Shown one piece after another: positions 1 to 10,509 of a DNA stretch of 64,000 nt. The position numbers and the translations under genes were made by a program. The DNA is from Macrothele yani (lineage: Eukaryota > Arthropoda > Arachnida > Araneae > Macrothelidae). Every line of letters begins with the position of its first letter. Positions within the stretch are counted from its first letter, which is position 1. The stretch is from NCBI GenBank assembly GCA_039090855.1, contig CM077034.1, positions 8,696,984 to 8,760,983 on the forward strand. Reading direction: 5' to 3'. The notes beneath the pieces were generated by a model, which was not told the origin of the DNA, did not search any database, and saw nothing but the letters and a program-made list of their open reading frames with translations.

Positions 1-2333
1 TAGGTAAATTCCGTCACGGCAACAGAAACAAGCGTGGAAATACTCTCGTAGAGTCTGCAGAAGCAGAAGGGTTTTTCATCATGAACTCCTTTTTCAAGAA
101 AAAGCCGCAAAGGAAATGGACATAGAGGCATCCCAATGGATTGACAAGTGAAATTGATTTTATTATGTGTAACAAGAAATTTGCCATGGAAGACTGCAGT
201 GTGCTTGTACAAGTTCAACACAGGTAGTGACCATAGGATGGTACGATGTAAGATGCACCTCAATGCTAAACTCGAGCGTGGCAAGCTCATAAAACAAACA
301 AAGTGTATTGACATGACCAACCTTAAAAAAACAGCATAATACTTTCAAATGGGAACTGAGGAACAGATTCTCTTCTCTAGAAGGTCTAACGTCGGAAGAA
401 GTGGACATCTCTGAAGTTAACAGAAAACTGACCAAGGCTCTAATGGAAATAGCAACAAAAATAGCTGGTACTAAGAACAAGTTGCATATGAACGAATTAT
501 CAGAAAAAAAAAATCTGATGCAAAAAGAAGAGAGATGAGGACAACTAAAGGAGATGTGATTTCCAAAGTGGAATAAATAGAGCTATGCAAGACAGTAAGA
601 AAAAGTATCACTGAAGATGTAAGGAAATTCAACTGTGAACTAGTGAGGAAAGCAATTGAAAACAACCAAAGCCTGAAGAAAGCAAAGGGACATCTGAGTA
701 GAGGAAGAAAACAGATTATGGCTCTGAGAAAAGAAGATGGTTCTGTAACATGAAATAGAGGTGAAATTTTGACAAGAGTGAAAGATTTCTACTCAAAACT
801 ATATGAAAGGGATGATACATGCACTCCAGACATTACGAAAGGTATCAGTACCAGAGTTCTTCCAGTCCTCCGAGCAGAAGTTGCATATGCAATCAAGAAC
901 ATGAAAAAAAAAAGAAAGCTCCAGGAGAAGATCGAATTACGGTGGACATTATACAAGAAGCAAGTGGAGAAATTAAAACTACACTCGCCCAAGTTTTCAG
1001 CAGATGTCTTAATGAAGGGAAGATTCCTGAGGATTGGAACAACGCTACAATGATCCTGCTACATAAAAAAGGTGACATTGAGGATCTCAGGAACTACAGA
1101 CCTATCAGCCTCCTATCAGTGGTTTATAAAATCTTCACTAAAGTTCTTTCACACCGCTTGAAGGTGATACTGGACATGGCTCAACCGAGAGAACAAACTG
1201 GATTCAGGAGTGGTATCTGAGTACTAAGAGAACTAATTGAAAGAGCGAGGGAATATGAACTTCCATTATGTATGTCTTTTATCGATTATGAAAAGGCCTT
1301 TGATTCGGTGAAACCATCAGCAGTTACAATAACTTTAAAATCCTGCGGTATTGAAGATGCATACATTAATATTATTAATAACATCTATGAAAATTCAAGT
1401 GCAAAGATTCGGCTGTTTGAAAATACAACACACATAAAAATTGGAAAGGGAGTGAGACAAGGTGATACCATATCTCCGAAGCTCTTTAATGCCACATTGG
1501 AAAATGTCTTTCAATCACTGAACAGGGAAAACAAAGAGATAAAGATTAATGGAGATTATCTAACTCACCTTCGTTTTGCTGATGACGTAGTCATTTTTGC
1601 AACTACCCCATCAGAGCTGCAGAGTATGATCCAGGAACTTGCTGACAAGAGTAAAGAAGTGGGATTAAAAATTAAATGAACTATCAGAAGACAAAAGTGA
1701 TGTTCAATGCTTTTACAAGAAATGAAGATTTCTCGATTGATGGAGAAAAGCTGGAGATAACAGACATGTACGTTTATCAAGTGAGGGTCACATTGATGAA
1801 GAAATTAATCGGCGTACAAAACTTGCCTGGAGAGCTTTTGGAAGAAACAGCATGATTTTCAAGAGCAATATGCCATTATGTCTTAAAAGAAAAGTGTTTG
1901 ACCAATGCATCCTTCCAGTGCTTATGTATGGTGCAGAGACATGAACCTTAACTAAAAGAGACATACAAAGGCAGCAGACAACTCAAAGCAGCATGGAGAG
2001 GTGCATGCTTGGTGTAACCAGGACAGATAAGAAGAGGAACTCGTGGATCCGAAAAATGACAAGAGTGGAAGACATCATGATCAGAGTTAAATCCCTGAAA
2101 TGGCCATGGGCTGGACATACTGCCAGAAAGACAGACACAGCCGAAATTTTAGATTGGATTCCAAGGGACAGGAAAAGACCCAGAAGAAGACCACATGGGA
2201 GATGGGTGGATGAAATTCGAAAGTATGCGGGAGTGACATGGAGGAGACTGGCACAAGACAGACCGTTGTGGAGGAAACTTGGGGAGACCTTCGTCCAGCA
2301 GTGGATTGATAATGGTTGACAATGATGATGATG

Positions 2334-2340
<7 letters not shown>
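1..2340 (+). pseudogene. RTE-like non-LTR retrotransposon, decayed, 5' end beyond window
   Basis: Remains of a LINE-type endonuclease plus reverse transcriptase polyprotein. Around 220-300 the frame reads SDHRMVRCKM, the end of an endonuclease/exonuclease/phosphatase domain. Reverse transcriptase blocks follow: RPISLLSVVYKI (near 1100), FIDYEKAFDSV (near 1280), GVRQGDTISPKLF (near 1450) and the catalytic FADDVV (near 1575). A basic C-terminal part with KSLKWPWAGHTARKTD lies at 2085-2130, and the frame stops at 2317-2319. The reading is spread over at least four frames with internal stops (for example after 1218 and 1676), so no intact protein is possible. The 3' end runs into TGATGA and TA microsatellite, as is usual for RTE-clade elements. 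Clade assignment is from motif memory; an RTE-related clade is also possible. Confidence 0.85.

Positions 2341-2360
<20 letters not shown>
2318..2360 (+). repeat. 3' microsatellite tail of the RTE-like element
   Basis: Directly after the stop codon come short ATG/ATGATG repeats and then about 24 bases of alternating TA. Simple-repeat 3' ends instead of poly(A) are typical of RTE-type LINEs. Confidence 0.7.
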
Positions 2361-2364
<4 letters not shown>

Positions 2365-3930
2365 GCTGTCATCCAGTAGGTTTCATGAATCATCACCAGT
2401 TTGAAAAAAAAAAAAAAAAAGCTGTCATCCAGTAGGTTTCATGAACCTACCACTGGTCTGATAAAAAAAAAAAAAAAAAAAAAAAGCTTGGTTACGGTTA
2501 ACCTTGACGGTTTAGGTTACTTTTCATCAAATCCTGCCAGATGTTAGGCAGGGAAAATCCTTTGCAGTCATTGATGATGGAATTTTAATTTTTCTCAATT
2601 TCTATTCCTTCTTTCAGCTTTCTTTTTTCAAAATTGCTTTGGAAACTTTCCCTTAAAGTCATCAGTTTCCAAAGCATTCCCTTAAAGTCATCAGTTTCCA
2701 AAGCATTCCCTTAAAGTCAACAGTTTCCAAAGCATTCCCTTAAAGTCAATAGTTTCCAAAGCAATTTTGAAAAAAGAAAGCTGAAAGAAGGAATAGATTG
2801 AGAAAATTCAAAATTCCATCATCAATGACTGCAAAGGATTTTCCCTGCCTAACATCTGGCATGATTAGTTGAAAAATAGCCTTAACAGTCAAGGTTAACA
2901 GTAACTGACAAGGTTAACCGTAACCGCGATAGTGACAGGAATAAGTGACAAGAAAAAGACAGCCTGAAGAAGGAGAAGAGTTTTCTCCAAAAATTTGCAA
3001 TTTAAATGAAAAAATTTCCTAGTAAAATTCCCATAATAGTTGTTTTAGATTAGTAATTGAATTGAGAAACTAGGAAGCCATTTCTCAACATGAGCTTTAT
3101 TCAAAGAAAAAAATAGCTGTCATCCAGTAGGTTTCATGAACCCATCACCAGTTTGGAAAAAAAAAAAAAAAAAAGCTGTCATCCAGTAGGTTTCATGAAC
3201 CTACCACTAGTCTGAAAAAAAAAAAAAAAAAAAAAAGCTTGGTTACGGTTAACCTTGACTGTTCAGGCTATTTTTCAACAAATCCTGCCAGATGTTAGGC
3301 AGGGAAAATCCTTTGCAGTCATTGATGATGGAATTTTGATTTTTCTCAATTTCTATTCCTTCTTTCAGCTTTCTTTTTTCAAAATTGCTTTGGAAACTTT
3401 CCCTTAAAGTCATCAGTATCCAAAGCATTCCCTTAAAGTCAACAGTTTCCAAAGCATTCCCTTAAAGTCATTAGTTTCCAAAGCAATTTTCAAAAAAGAA
3501 AGCTGAAAGAAGGAATAGAAATTGAGAAAATTCAAAATTCCATCATCAATGACTTTCCCTGCCTAACATCTGGCAGGATTTGTTGAAAAATAGCCTGAAC
3601 AGTCAAGGTTAACAGTAACTGCCAAGGTTAACCGTAACCGCGATAGTGACAGGAATAAGTGACAAGAAAAAGACAGCCTGAAGAAGGAGAAGAGTTTTCT
3701 CCAAAAATTTGCAATTTAAATGAAAAAATTTCCTAGTAAAATTCCCATAATAGTTGTTTTAGATTAGTAATTGAATTGAGAAACTAGGAAGCCATTTCTC
3801 AACATGTGCTTTATTCAAAGAAAAAAATAGCTGTCATCCAGTAGGTTTCATGAACCTATCACCAGTTTGGAAAAAAAAAAAAAAAAAAAGCTGTCATCCA
3901 GTAGGTTTCATGAACCTACCACTAGTCTGA

Positions 3931-3961
<31 letters not shown>

Positions 3962-6645
3962 TGGTTACGGTTAACCTTGACTGTTCAGGCTATTTTTCAA
4001 CAAATCCTGCCAGATGTTAGGCAGGGAAAATCCTTTGCAGTCATTGATGATGGAATTTTGATTTTCTCAATTTCAATTCCTTCTTTCAGCTTTCTTTTTT
4101 CAAAATTGCTTTGGAAACTTTCCCTTAAAGTCATCAGTTTCCAAAGCATTCCCTTAAAGTCAACAGTTTCCAAAGCATTCCCTTAAAGTCAACAGTTTCC
4201 AAAGCAATTTTCAAAACAGAAAGCTGAAAGAAGGAATAGAGATTGAGAAAATTCAAAATTCCATCATCAATGACTGCAAAGGATTTTCCCTGCCTAACAT
4301 CTGGCATGATTAGTTGAAAAATAGCCTGAACAGTCAAGGTTAACAGTAACTGCCAAGGTTAACCATAACCGCGATAGTGACAGGAATAAGTGACAAGAAA
4401 AAGACAGCCTGAAGAAGGAGAAGAGTTTTCTCCAAAAATTTGCAATTTAAATGAAAAAATTTCCTAGTAAAATTCCCATAATAGTTGTTTTAGATTAGTA
4501 ATTGAATTGAGAAACTAGGAAGCCATTTCTCAACATGAGCTTTATTCAAAGAAAAAAATAGCTGTCATCCAGTAGGTTTCATGAACCTATCACCAGTTTG
4601 GAAAAAAAAAAAAAAAGCTGTCATCCAGTAGGTTTCATATGAACCTACCACTAGTCTGAAAAAAAAAAAAAAAGCTTGGTTACGGTTAACCTTGACTGTT
4701 CAGGCTATTTTTCAACAAATCCTGCCAGATGTTAGGCAGGGAAAATCCTTTGCAGTCATTGATGATGGAATTTTGAGTTTTCTCAATTTCTATTCCTTCT
4801 TTCAGCTTTCTTTTTTCAAAATTGCTTTGGAAACTTTCCCTTAAAGTCATCAGTTTCCAAAGCATTCCCTTAAAGTCAACAGTTTCCAAAGCATTCCCTT
4901 AAAGTCATCCTAGTTTCCAAAGCAATTTTCAAAAAAGAAAGCTGAAAGAAGGAATAGAAATTGAGAAAATTCAAAATTCCATCATCAATGACTGCAAAGG
5001 ATTTTCCCTGCCTAACATCTGGCAGGATTTGTTGAAAAATAGCCTGAACAGTCAAGGTTAACAGTAACTGCCAAGGTTAACCGTAACCGCGATAGTGACA
5101 GGAATAAGTGACAAGAAAAAGACAGCCTGAAGAAGGAGAAGAGTTTTCTCCAAAAATTTGCAATTTAAATGAAAAAATTTCCTAGTAAAATTCCCATAAT
5201 AGTTGTTTTAGATTAGTAATTGAATTGAGAAACTAGGAAGCCATTTCTCAACATGTGCTTTATTCAAAGAAAAAAATAGCTGTCATCCAGTAGGTTTCAT
5301 GAACCTACCACTAGTCTGAAAAAAAAAAAAAAAAAAAGCTTGGTTACGGTTAACCTTGACTGTTCAGGCTATTTTTCAACAAATCCTGCCAGATGTTAGG
5401 CAGGGAAAATCCTTTGCAGTCATTGATGATGGAATTTTGATTTTTCTCAATTTCAATTCCTTCTTTCAGCTTTCTTTTTTCAAAATTGCTTTGGAAACTT
5501 TCCCTTAAAGTCATCAGTTTCCAAAGCATTCCCTTAAAGTCAACAGTTTCCAAAGCATTCCCTTAAAGTCAACAGTTTCCAAAGCAATTTTCAAAACAGA
5601 AAGCTGAAAGAAGGAATAGAGATTGAGAAAATTCAAAATTCCATCATCAATGACTGCAAAGGATTTTCCCTGCCTAACATCTGGCATGATTAGTTGAAAA
5701 ATAGCCTGAACAGTCAAGGTTAACAGTAACTGCCAAGGTTAACCATAACCGCGATAGTGACAGGAATAAGTGACAAGAAAAAGACAGCCTGAAGAAGGAG
5801 AAGAGTTTTCTCCAAAAATTTGCAATTTAAATGAAAAAATTTCCTAGTAAAATTCCCATAATAGTTGTTTTAGATTAGTAATTGAATTGAGAAACTAGGA
5901 AGCCATTTCTCAACATGAGCTTTATTCAAAGAAAAAAATAGCTGTCATCCAGTAGGTTTCATGAACTTATCACCAGTTTGGAAAAAAAAAAAAAAAGCTT
6001 GGTTACGGTTAACCTTGACTGTTCAGGCTATTTTTCAACAAATCCTGCCAGATGTTAGGCAGGGAAAATCCTTTGCAGTCATTGATGATGGAATTTTGAT
6101 TTTTCTCAATTTCAATTCCTTCTTTCAGCTTTCTTTTTTCAAAATTGCTTTGGAAACTTTCCCTTAAAGTCATCAGTTTCCAAAGCATTCCCTTAAAGTC
6201 AACAGTTTCCAAAGCATTACCTTAAAGTCATTAGTTTCCAAAGCAATTTTCAAAAAAGAAAGCTGAAAGAAGGAATAGAAATTGAGAAAATTCAAAATTC
6301 CATCATCAATGACTGCAAAGGATTTTCCCTGCCTAACATCTGGCAGGATTTGTTGAAAAATAGCCTGAACAGTCAAGGTTAACAGTAACTGCCAAGGTTA
6401 ACCGTAACCGCGATAGTGACAGGAATAAGTGACAAGAAAAAGACAGCCTGAAGAAGGAGAAGAGTTTTCTCCAAAAATTTGCAATTTAAATGAAAAAATT
6501 TCCTAGTAAAATTCCCATAATAGTTGTTTTAGATTAGTAATTGAATTGAGAAACTAGGAAGCCATTTCCCAACATGAGCTTTATTCAAAGAAAAAAATAG
6601 CTGTCATCCAGTAGGTTTCATGAACCTATCACTAGTTTGCAGCCT
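2361..6645. repeat. Tandem array of six ~660-750 bp hairpin units
   Basis: Six copies of one unit start at AGCTTGGTTACGGTTAACC near 2485, 3236, 3958, 4673, 5337 and 5996. Successive spacings are about 751, 722, 715, 664 and 659. Each unit contains two ~160-base arms that are reverse complements. Between the arms lie about three ~30-base repeats around CCCTTAAAGTCAACAG. A common right part follows (AGACAGCCTGAAGAAGGAG to CTTTATTCAAAG), then one or two ~44-base modules (GCTGTCATCCAGTAGG) each ending in poly(A). Spacing differences come mainly from loss of one module and from poly(A) length. The many ~67-residue open frames here are the same repeat read on both strands and are not genes. A related single fragment lies at 43195-43470. 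Confidence 0.85.
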
Positions 6646-7074
6646 AAAAAGAAAACTGTAAAGCAAAGGTAAAAGCAATAAAAATTCATTTTTTAACTTG
6701 TGACAAATTATAAAAAAATTTTACTCTTCCATCTGGGCCAGTCAAGTCAATAGTTCAGTGGTCCGACGGAAGTTTTACTGGCCATTGGCCAGTGGACCAC
6801 TGGGTAACTCAAACGCTGATCTGGCATCCATGATCAGGAGTCCGCAAGAAAAGCATTTATAGGGTTCTGAGGGTGTCGTTTTTGTCTGCAGGACCAAAAC
6901 AAAATCTGCTACGCATGTCACCGCGATTCTGCAGTGGGGGATCTCAGCCAGATGGTCACTAAATACTCACCATCCACCAACCACTTGACAAAATCACCAG
7001 TTTCTACAGGTGGAGGTGAAGAGAGAAATATGTGTTCACAAAAGCATGTGCAAAATAAAAATGAATGCACTTAC
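6646..7074. other. Low-repeat intronic sequence, no gene seen
   Basis: About 430 bases between the hairpin array and the msh6 exon. I see no repeat relationship to the rest of the window and no convincing open frame. It is interpreted as ordinary intron downstream (on the minus strand) of the exon ending at 7075. Confidence 0.5.
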
Positions 7075-7164
7075 CCAATTCATCAACAAGAACAAGAGAA
7101 TCTGGTGTAGCATGCTGAAGAATGCAAGCAGTCTCACTCACTTCCACAAAAAATGTGCTCTCAC
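7075..7164 (-). CDS. msh6: msh6 exon (partial): DNA mismatch repair MutS homologue 6, Walker B region
   Basis: A 90-base exon read on the minus strand. It encodes [20 protein letters not shown] followed by [11 protein letters not shown]. This is the MutS-family ATPase signature and Walker B segment (LVDELG), where MutS proteins bind and hydrolyse ATP after mismatch recognition in the nucleus. STFFVE-SETA-IL-HAT fits MSH6; MSH2 and MSH3 have different residues here. The acceptor is CTTTTTAG (just above 7164) and the donor is GTAAGT (7069-7074). The exon starts and ends in phase 1. From memory, human MSH6 exon 7 is also 90 bp with the same phase. The frame is intact. The following exon (RGTATFDG region) is not in the window, so it should lie beyond position 1. 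Confidence 0.88.
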
Positions 7165-7218
7165 CTAAAAAGATTAATGGAATTAAGATTAACCATGGCA
7201 TTCACCAAAAACATAATA

Positions 7219-9850
7219 CAGGCTGATTCATAAAGAAGTACACAGTTTCCAGATGCTGTAAAACAGTAACAGTTGAAGACACGGACCACAACTGCAAACC
7301 GTTGGGTAGATGTAGTACTCATAAAGTTTGTGTCCCGCTACTGAGGGAAGTGACGTAGGCTATATACACCCTGATTCAAAAAGAAGTATACAGTTTCCAG
7401 ATGCTGTAAAACAGTAACAGTTATGCTGTAAAACAGTAACAGTTGATGACACGGAACACAACTGTGAACCGTTAGGTAGATGTACTCATAAAGTTTGTGT
7501 CCCGCTACTGAGGGAAGTGACGTAGGCGATATACAGGGTGATTCATAAAGAAGTATACAGTTTCCAGATGCTGTAAAACAGTAACAGTTGAAGACACGGA
7601 CCACAACTGCGAACCGTTAGGTAGATGTAGTACTCATAAAGTTTGTGTCCCGCTACTGAGGGAAGTGACGTAGGCTATATACACCCTGATTCATAAAGAA
7701 GTATACAGTTTCCAGATGCTGTAAAACAGTAACAGTTGAAGACACGGAACACAACTGCGAACCGTTAGCTAGATGTACGCATAAAGTTTGTGTCCCGCTA
7801 CTGAGGGAAGTGACGTAGGCTATATACACCCTGATTCATAAAGAAGTATACAGTTTCTAGATGCTGTAAAACAGTAACAGTTGAAGACACGGACCACAAC
7901 TGCGAACCGTTAGGTAGATGTACTCATAAAGTTTGTGTCCCGCGACTCAGGGAAGTGACGTAGGCTATATACACCCTGATTCATAAAGAAGTATACAGTT
8001 TCCAGATGCTGTAAAACAGTAACAGTTGAAGACACGGACCACAACTGCGAACCGTTAGGTAGATGTACTCATAAAGTTTGTGTCCCGCTACTGAGGGAAG
8101 TGACGTAGGCTATATACACCCTGATTCATAAAGAAGTATACAGTTTCCAGATGCTGTAAAACAGTAACAGTTGATGACACGGAACACAACTGCGAACCGT
8201 TAGCTAGATGTATGCATAAAGTTTGTGTCCCGCTACTGAGGGAAGTGACGTAGGCTATATACACCCTGATTCATAAAGAAGTATAGTTTCCAGATGCTGT
8301 AAAACAGTAACAGTTGATGACACGGAACACAACTGCGAACCCTTAGCTAGATGTACTCATAAAGTTTGTGTCCCGCTACTGAGGGATGTGACGTAGGCTA
8401 TATACACCCTGATTCATAAAGAAGTATACAGTTTCTAGATGCTGTAAAACAGTAACAGTTGAAGACACGGACCACAACTGCGAACCGTTAGGTAGATGTA
8501 CTCATAAAGTTTGTGTCCCGCGACTCAGGGAAGTGACGTAGGCTATATACACCCTGATTCATAAAGAAGTATACAGTTTCCAGATGCTGTAAAACAGTAA
8601 CAGTTGAAGACACGGACCACAACTGCGAACCGTTAGGTAGATGTACTCATAAAGTTTGTGTCCCGCTACTCAGGGAAGTGACGTAGGCTATATACACCCT
8701 GATTCATGAAGAAGTATACAGTTTCCAGATGCTGTAAAACAGTAACAGTTGAAGACACGGACCACAACTGCGAACCGTTAGGTAGATGTACGCATAAAGT
8801 TTGTGTCCCACTACTGAGGGAAGTGACGTAGGAGATATACACCCTGATGCACGAAGAAGTATACAGTTTCCAGATGCTGTAAAACAGTAACAGTTGAAGA
8901 CACGGACCACAACTGCGAACCGTTAGGTAGATGTACTCATAAAGTTTGTGTCCCGCTACTGAGGGAAGTGACGTAGGCTATATACACCCTGATTCATAAA
9001 GAAGTATACAGTTTCCAGATGCTGTAAAACAGTAACAGTTGATGACACGGAACACAACTGCGAACCGTTAGCTAGATGTACTCATAAAGTTTGTGTCCCG
9101 CTACTGAGGGAAGTGACGTAGGCTATATACACCCTGATTCATAAAGAAGTATACAGTTTCCACATGCTGTAAAACAGTAACAGTTGATGACACGGAACAC
9201 AACTGCGAACCGTTAGCTAGATGTATGCATAAAGTTTGTGTCCCGCTACTGAGGGAAGTGACGTAGGCTATATACACCCTGATTCATAAAGAAGTATAGT
9301 TTCCAGATGCTGTAAAACAGTAACAGTTGATGACACGGAACACAACTGCGAACTGTTAGCTAGATGTACTCATAAAGTTTGTGTCCACGCTACTGAGGGA
9401 AGTGACGTAGGCTATATACACCCTGATTCATAAAGAAGTATACAGTTTCCAGATGCTGTAAAACAGTAACAGTTGAAGACACGGAACACAACTGCGAACC
9501 GTTAGCTAGATGTACTCATAAAGTTTGTGTCCCGCTACTGAGGGAAGTGACGTAGGCTATATACACCCTGATTCATAAAGAAGTATACAGTTTCTAGATG
9601 CTGTAAAACAGTAACAGTTGAAGACACGGACCACAACTGCGAACCGTTAGGTAGATGTACTCATAAAGTTTGTGTCCCGCTACTCAGGGAAGTGACGTAG
9701 GCTATATACACCCTGATTCATGAAGAAGTATACAGTTTCCAGATGCTGTAAAACAGTAACAGTTGAAGACACGGACCACAACTGCGAACCGTTAGGTAGA
9801 TGTACGCATAAAGTTTGTGTCCCGCTACTGAGGGAAGTGATGTAGGTGAT
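7219..9850 (+). repeat. 145-bp tandem repeat (~18 copies) derived from a transposon terminus
   Basis: The period is 145 bases, for example GATTCATAAA at 8411 and again at 8556. Each unit runs from the terminal inverted repeat (CCTGATTCATAAAGAAG) through CAGTTTCCAGATGCTG and AAGTTTGTGTCCCGC to GACGTAGGCTATATACAC. Units differ by a few substitutions (GGACC/GGAAC, GGTAGATG/GCTAGATG). The second unit has an extra 23-base duplication near 7422. Minus-strand frames through the array are repeat artefacts. Confidence 0.93.
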
Positions 9851-10173
9851 CGTGCGCGTGTCATGTGTGAGATTATCTCGACGAACATCTTTTTCGCCGA
9901 TGGATTGGACGAGCCGCAGACTGCAACATGCCACTTACCCAATGGCCACCCAGAAGTCCTGACTTAACACCTTGTGACTTTTTCCTGTGGGGTTTCGTAG
10001 AGGACAAGGTATTCGTCCCTCCCCTTCCTGTTGATCTAGCGGAGCTGAAAAAGCGTATCACAGCCTCTATCACTGCACTTGATTCAGGTATCTTACCTCG
10101 CGTTTGGGCGGAAACGGATTACCGGCTGGACGTGTGTCGTGTGACTAAGGGTGCACACGTAGAACATCTGTGA
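9851..10173 (+). pseudogene. IS630/Tc1/mariner-family transposase, C-terminal fragment
   Basis: The frame from 9928 reads WPPRSPDLTPCDFFLWG and then VFVPPLP, the last catalytic-acid block (PDLTPCDFF) and C-terminus of a mariner-like transposase. It ends at the stop at 10171-10173. The N-terminal DNA-binding domain and the first two catalytic acids are absent; the 145-bp array sits in their place. About 120 bases of 3' untranslated sequence separate the stop from the right terminal repeat. Confidence 0.8.
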
Positions 10174-10297
10174 CTGTCTTTAAAAGAAACTTGAAGCATT
10201 CCCCTACAATTCTGTAACAGGTAATATAAAATTTCTTACATTGTTCTTGTTTTATAGAGCGTTGAAACTGTTTCCTTTTTTTATGAACCACCCTGTA

Positions 10298-10500
10298 TAC
10301 ACTGAAGTGCCGAAAGTCATGGGATAGCAGTATGCAAATTTTTAATTGGCGCTGCCGTCGTGATGGGCTTCGACGCACCCCACACTTTTTATCAGTTGCG
10401 AGATGAAATCTCGTAAGTCAGGTTGAACAACCACCAGAAGGATTCTGGCAGGTCGATTGGAATTATCGGAGTTTGAGCGAGGCGTGGTAGTGGAACTTAA
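10298..10500 (+). mobile_element. Left end of a Tc1-like transposon (truncated)
   Basis: It starts TACACTGAAGTGCCGAAAG immediately after the TA of the previous element. Near 10466-10497 a frame reads LSEFERGVVVEL, typical of the N-terminal helix-turn-helix part of Tc1-like transposases. It is broken by the mariner at 10503. Its continuation may be the stretch 12777-12858, but I cannot recognise transposase there. Confidence 0.5.
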
Positions 10501-10509
10501 TAGGTGTGC

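Larger units (their letters stand above)
7219..10295 (+). mobile_element. Tc1/mariner-type transposon with amplified left end
   Basis: TA dinucleotides at 7217-7218 and 10296-10297 flank the element. The left end reads CAGGCTGATTCATAAAGAAG. The right end, read in reverse, begins CAGGGTGGTTCATAAA, giving imperfect terminal inverted repeats. Between them are ~18 tandem copies of the left end (to about 9850), then a C-terminal transposase fragment, then a short 3' region. The catalytic core is missing, so the element is dead. Confidence 0.75.

Noticed and set aside
3249..6376. Series of ~67-residue frames (METVDFKGM and MTVQAIFQ types)
   Set aside because: Both strands of a hairpin repeat give mirror frames. 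They reflect the inverted arms rather than coding selection.
7075..7164. Assignment of the exon to MSH2 or MSH3
   Set aside because: The segment [18 protein letters not shown] fits MSH6. MSH2 and MSH3 have differently patterned residues (STFM...) at this place.
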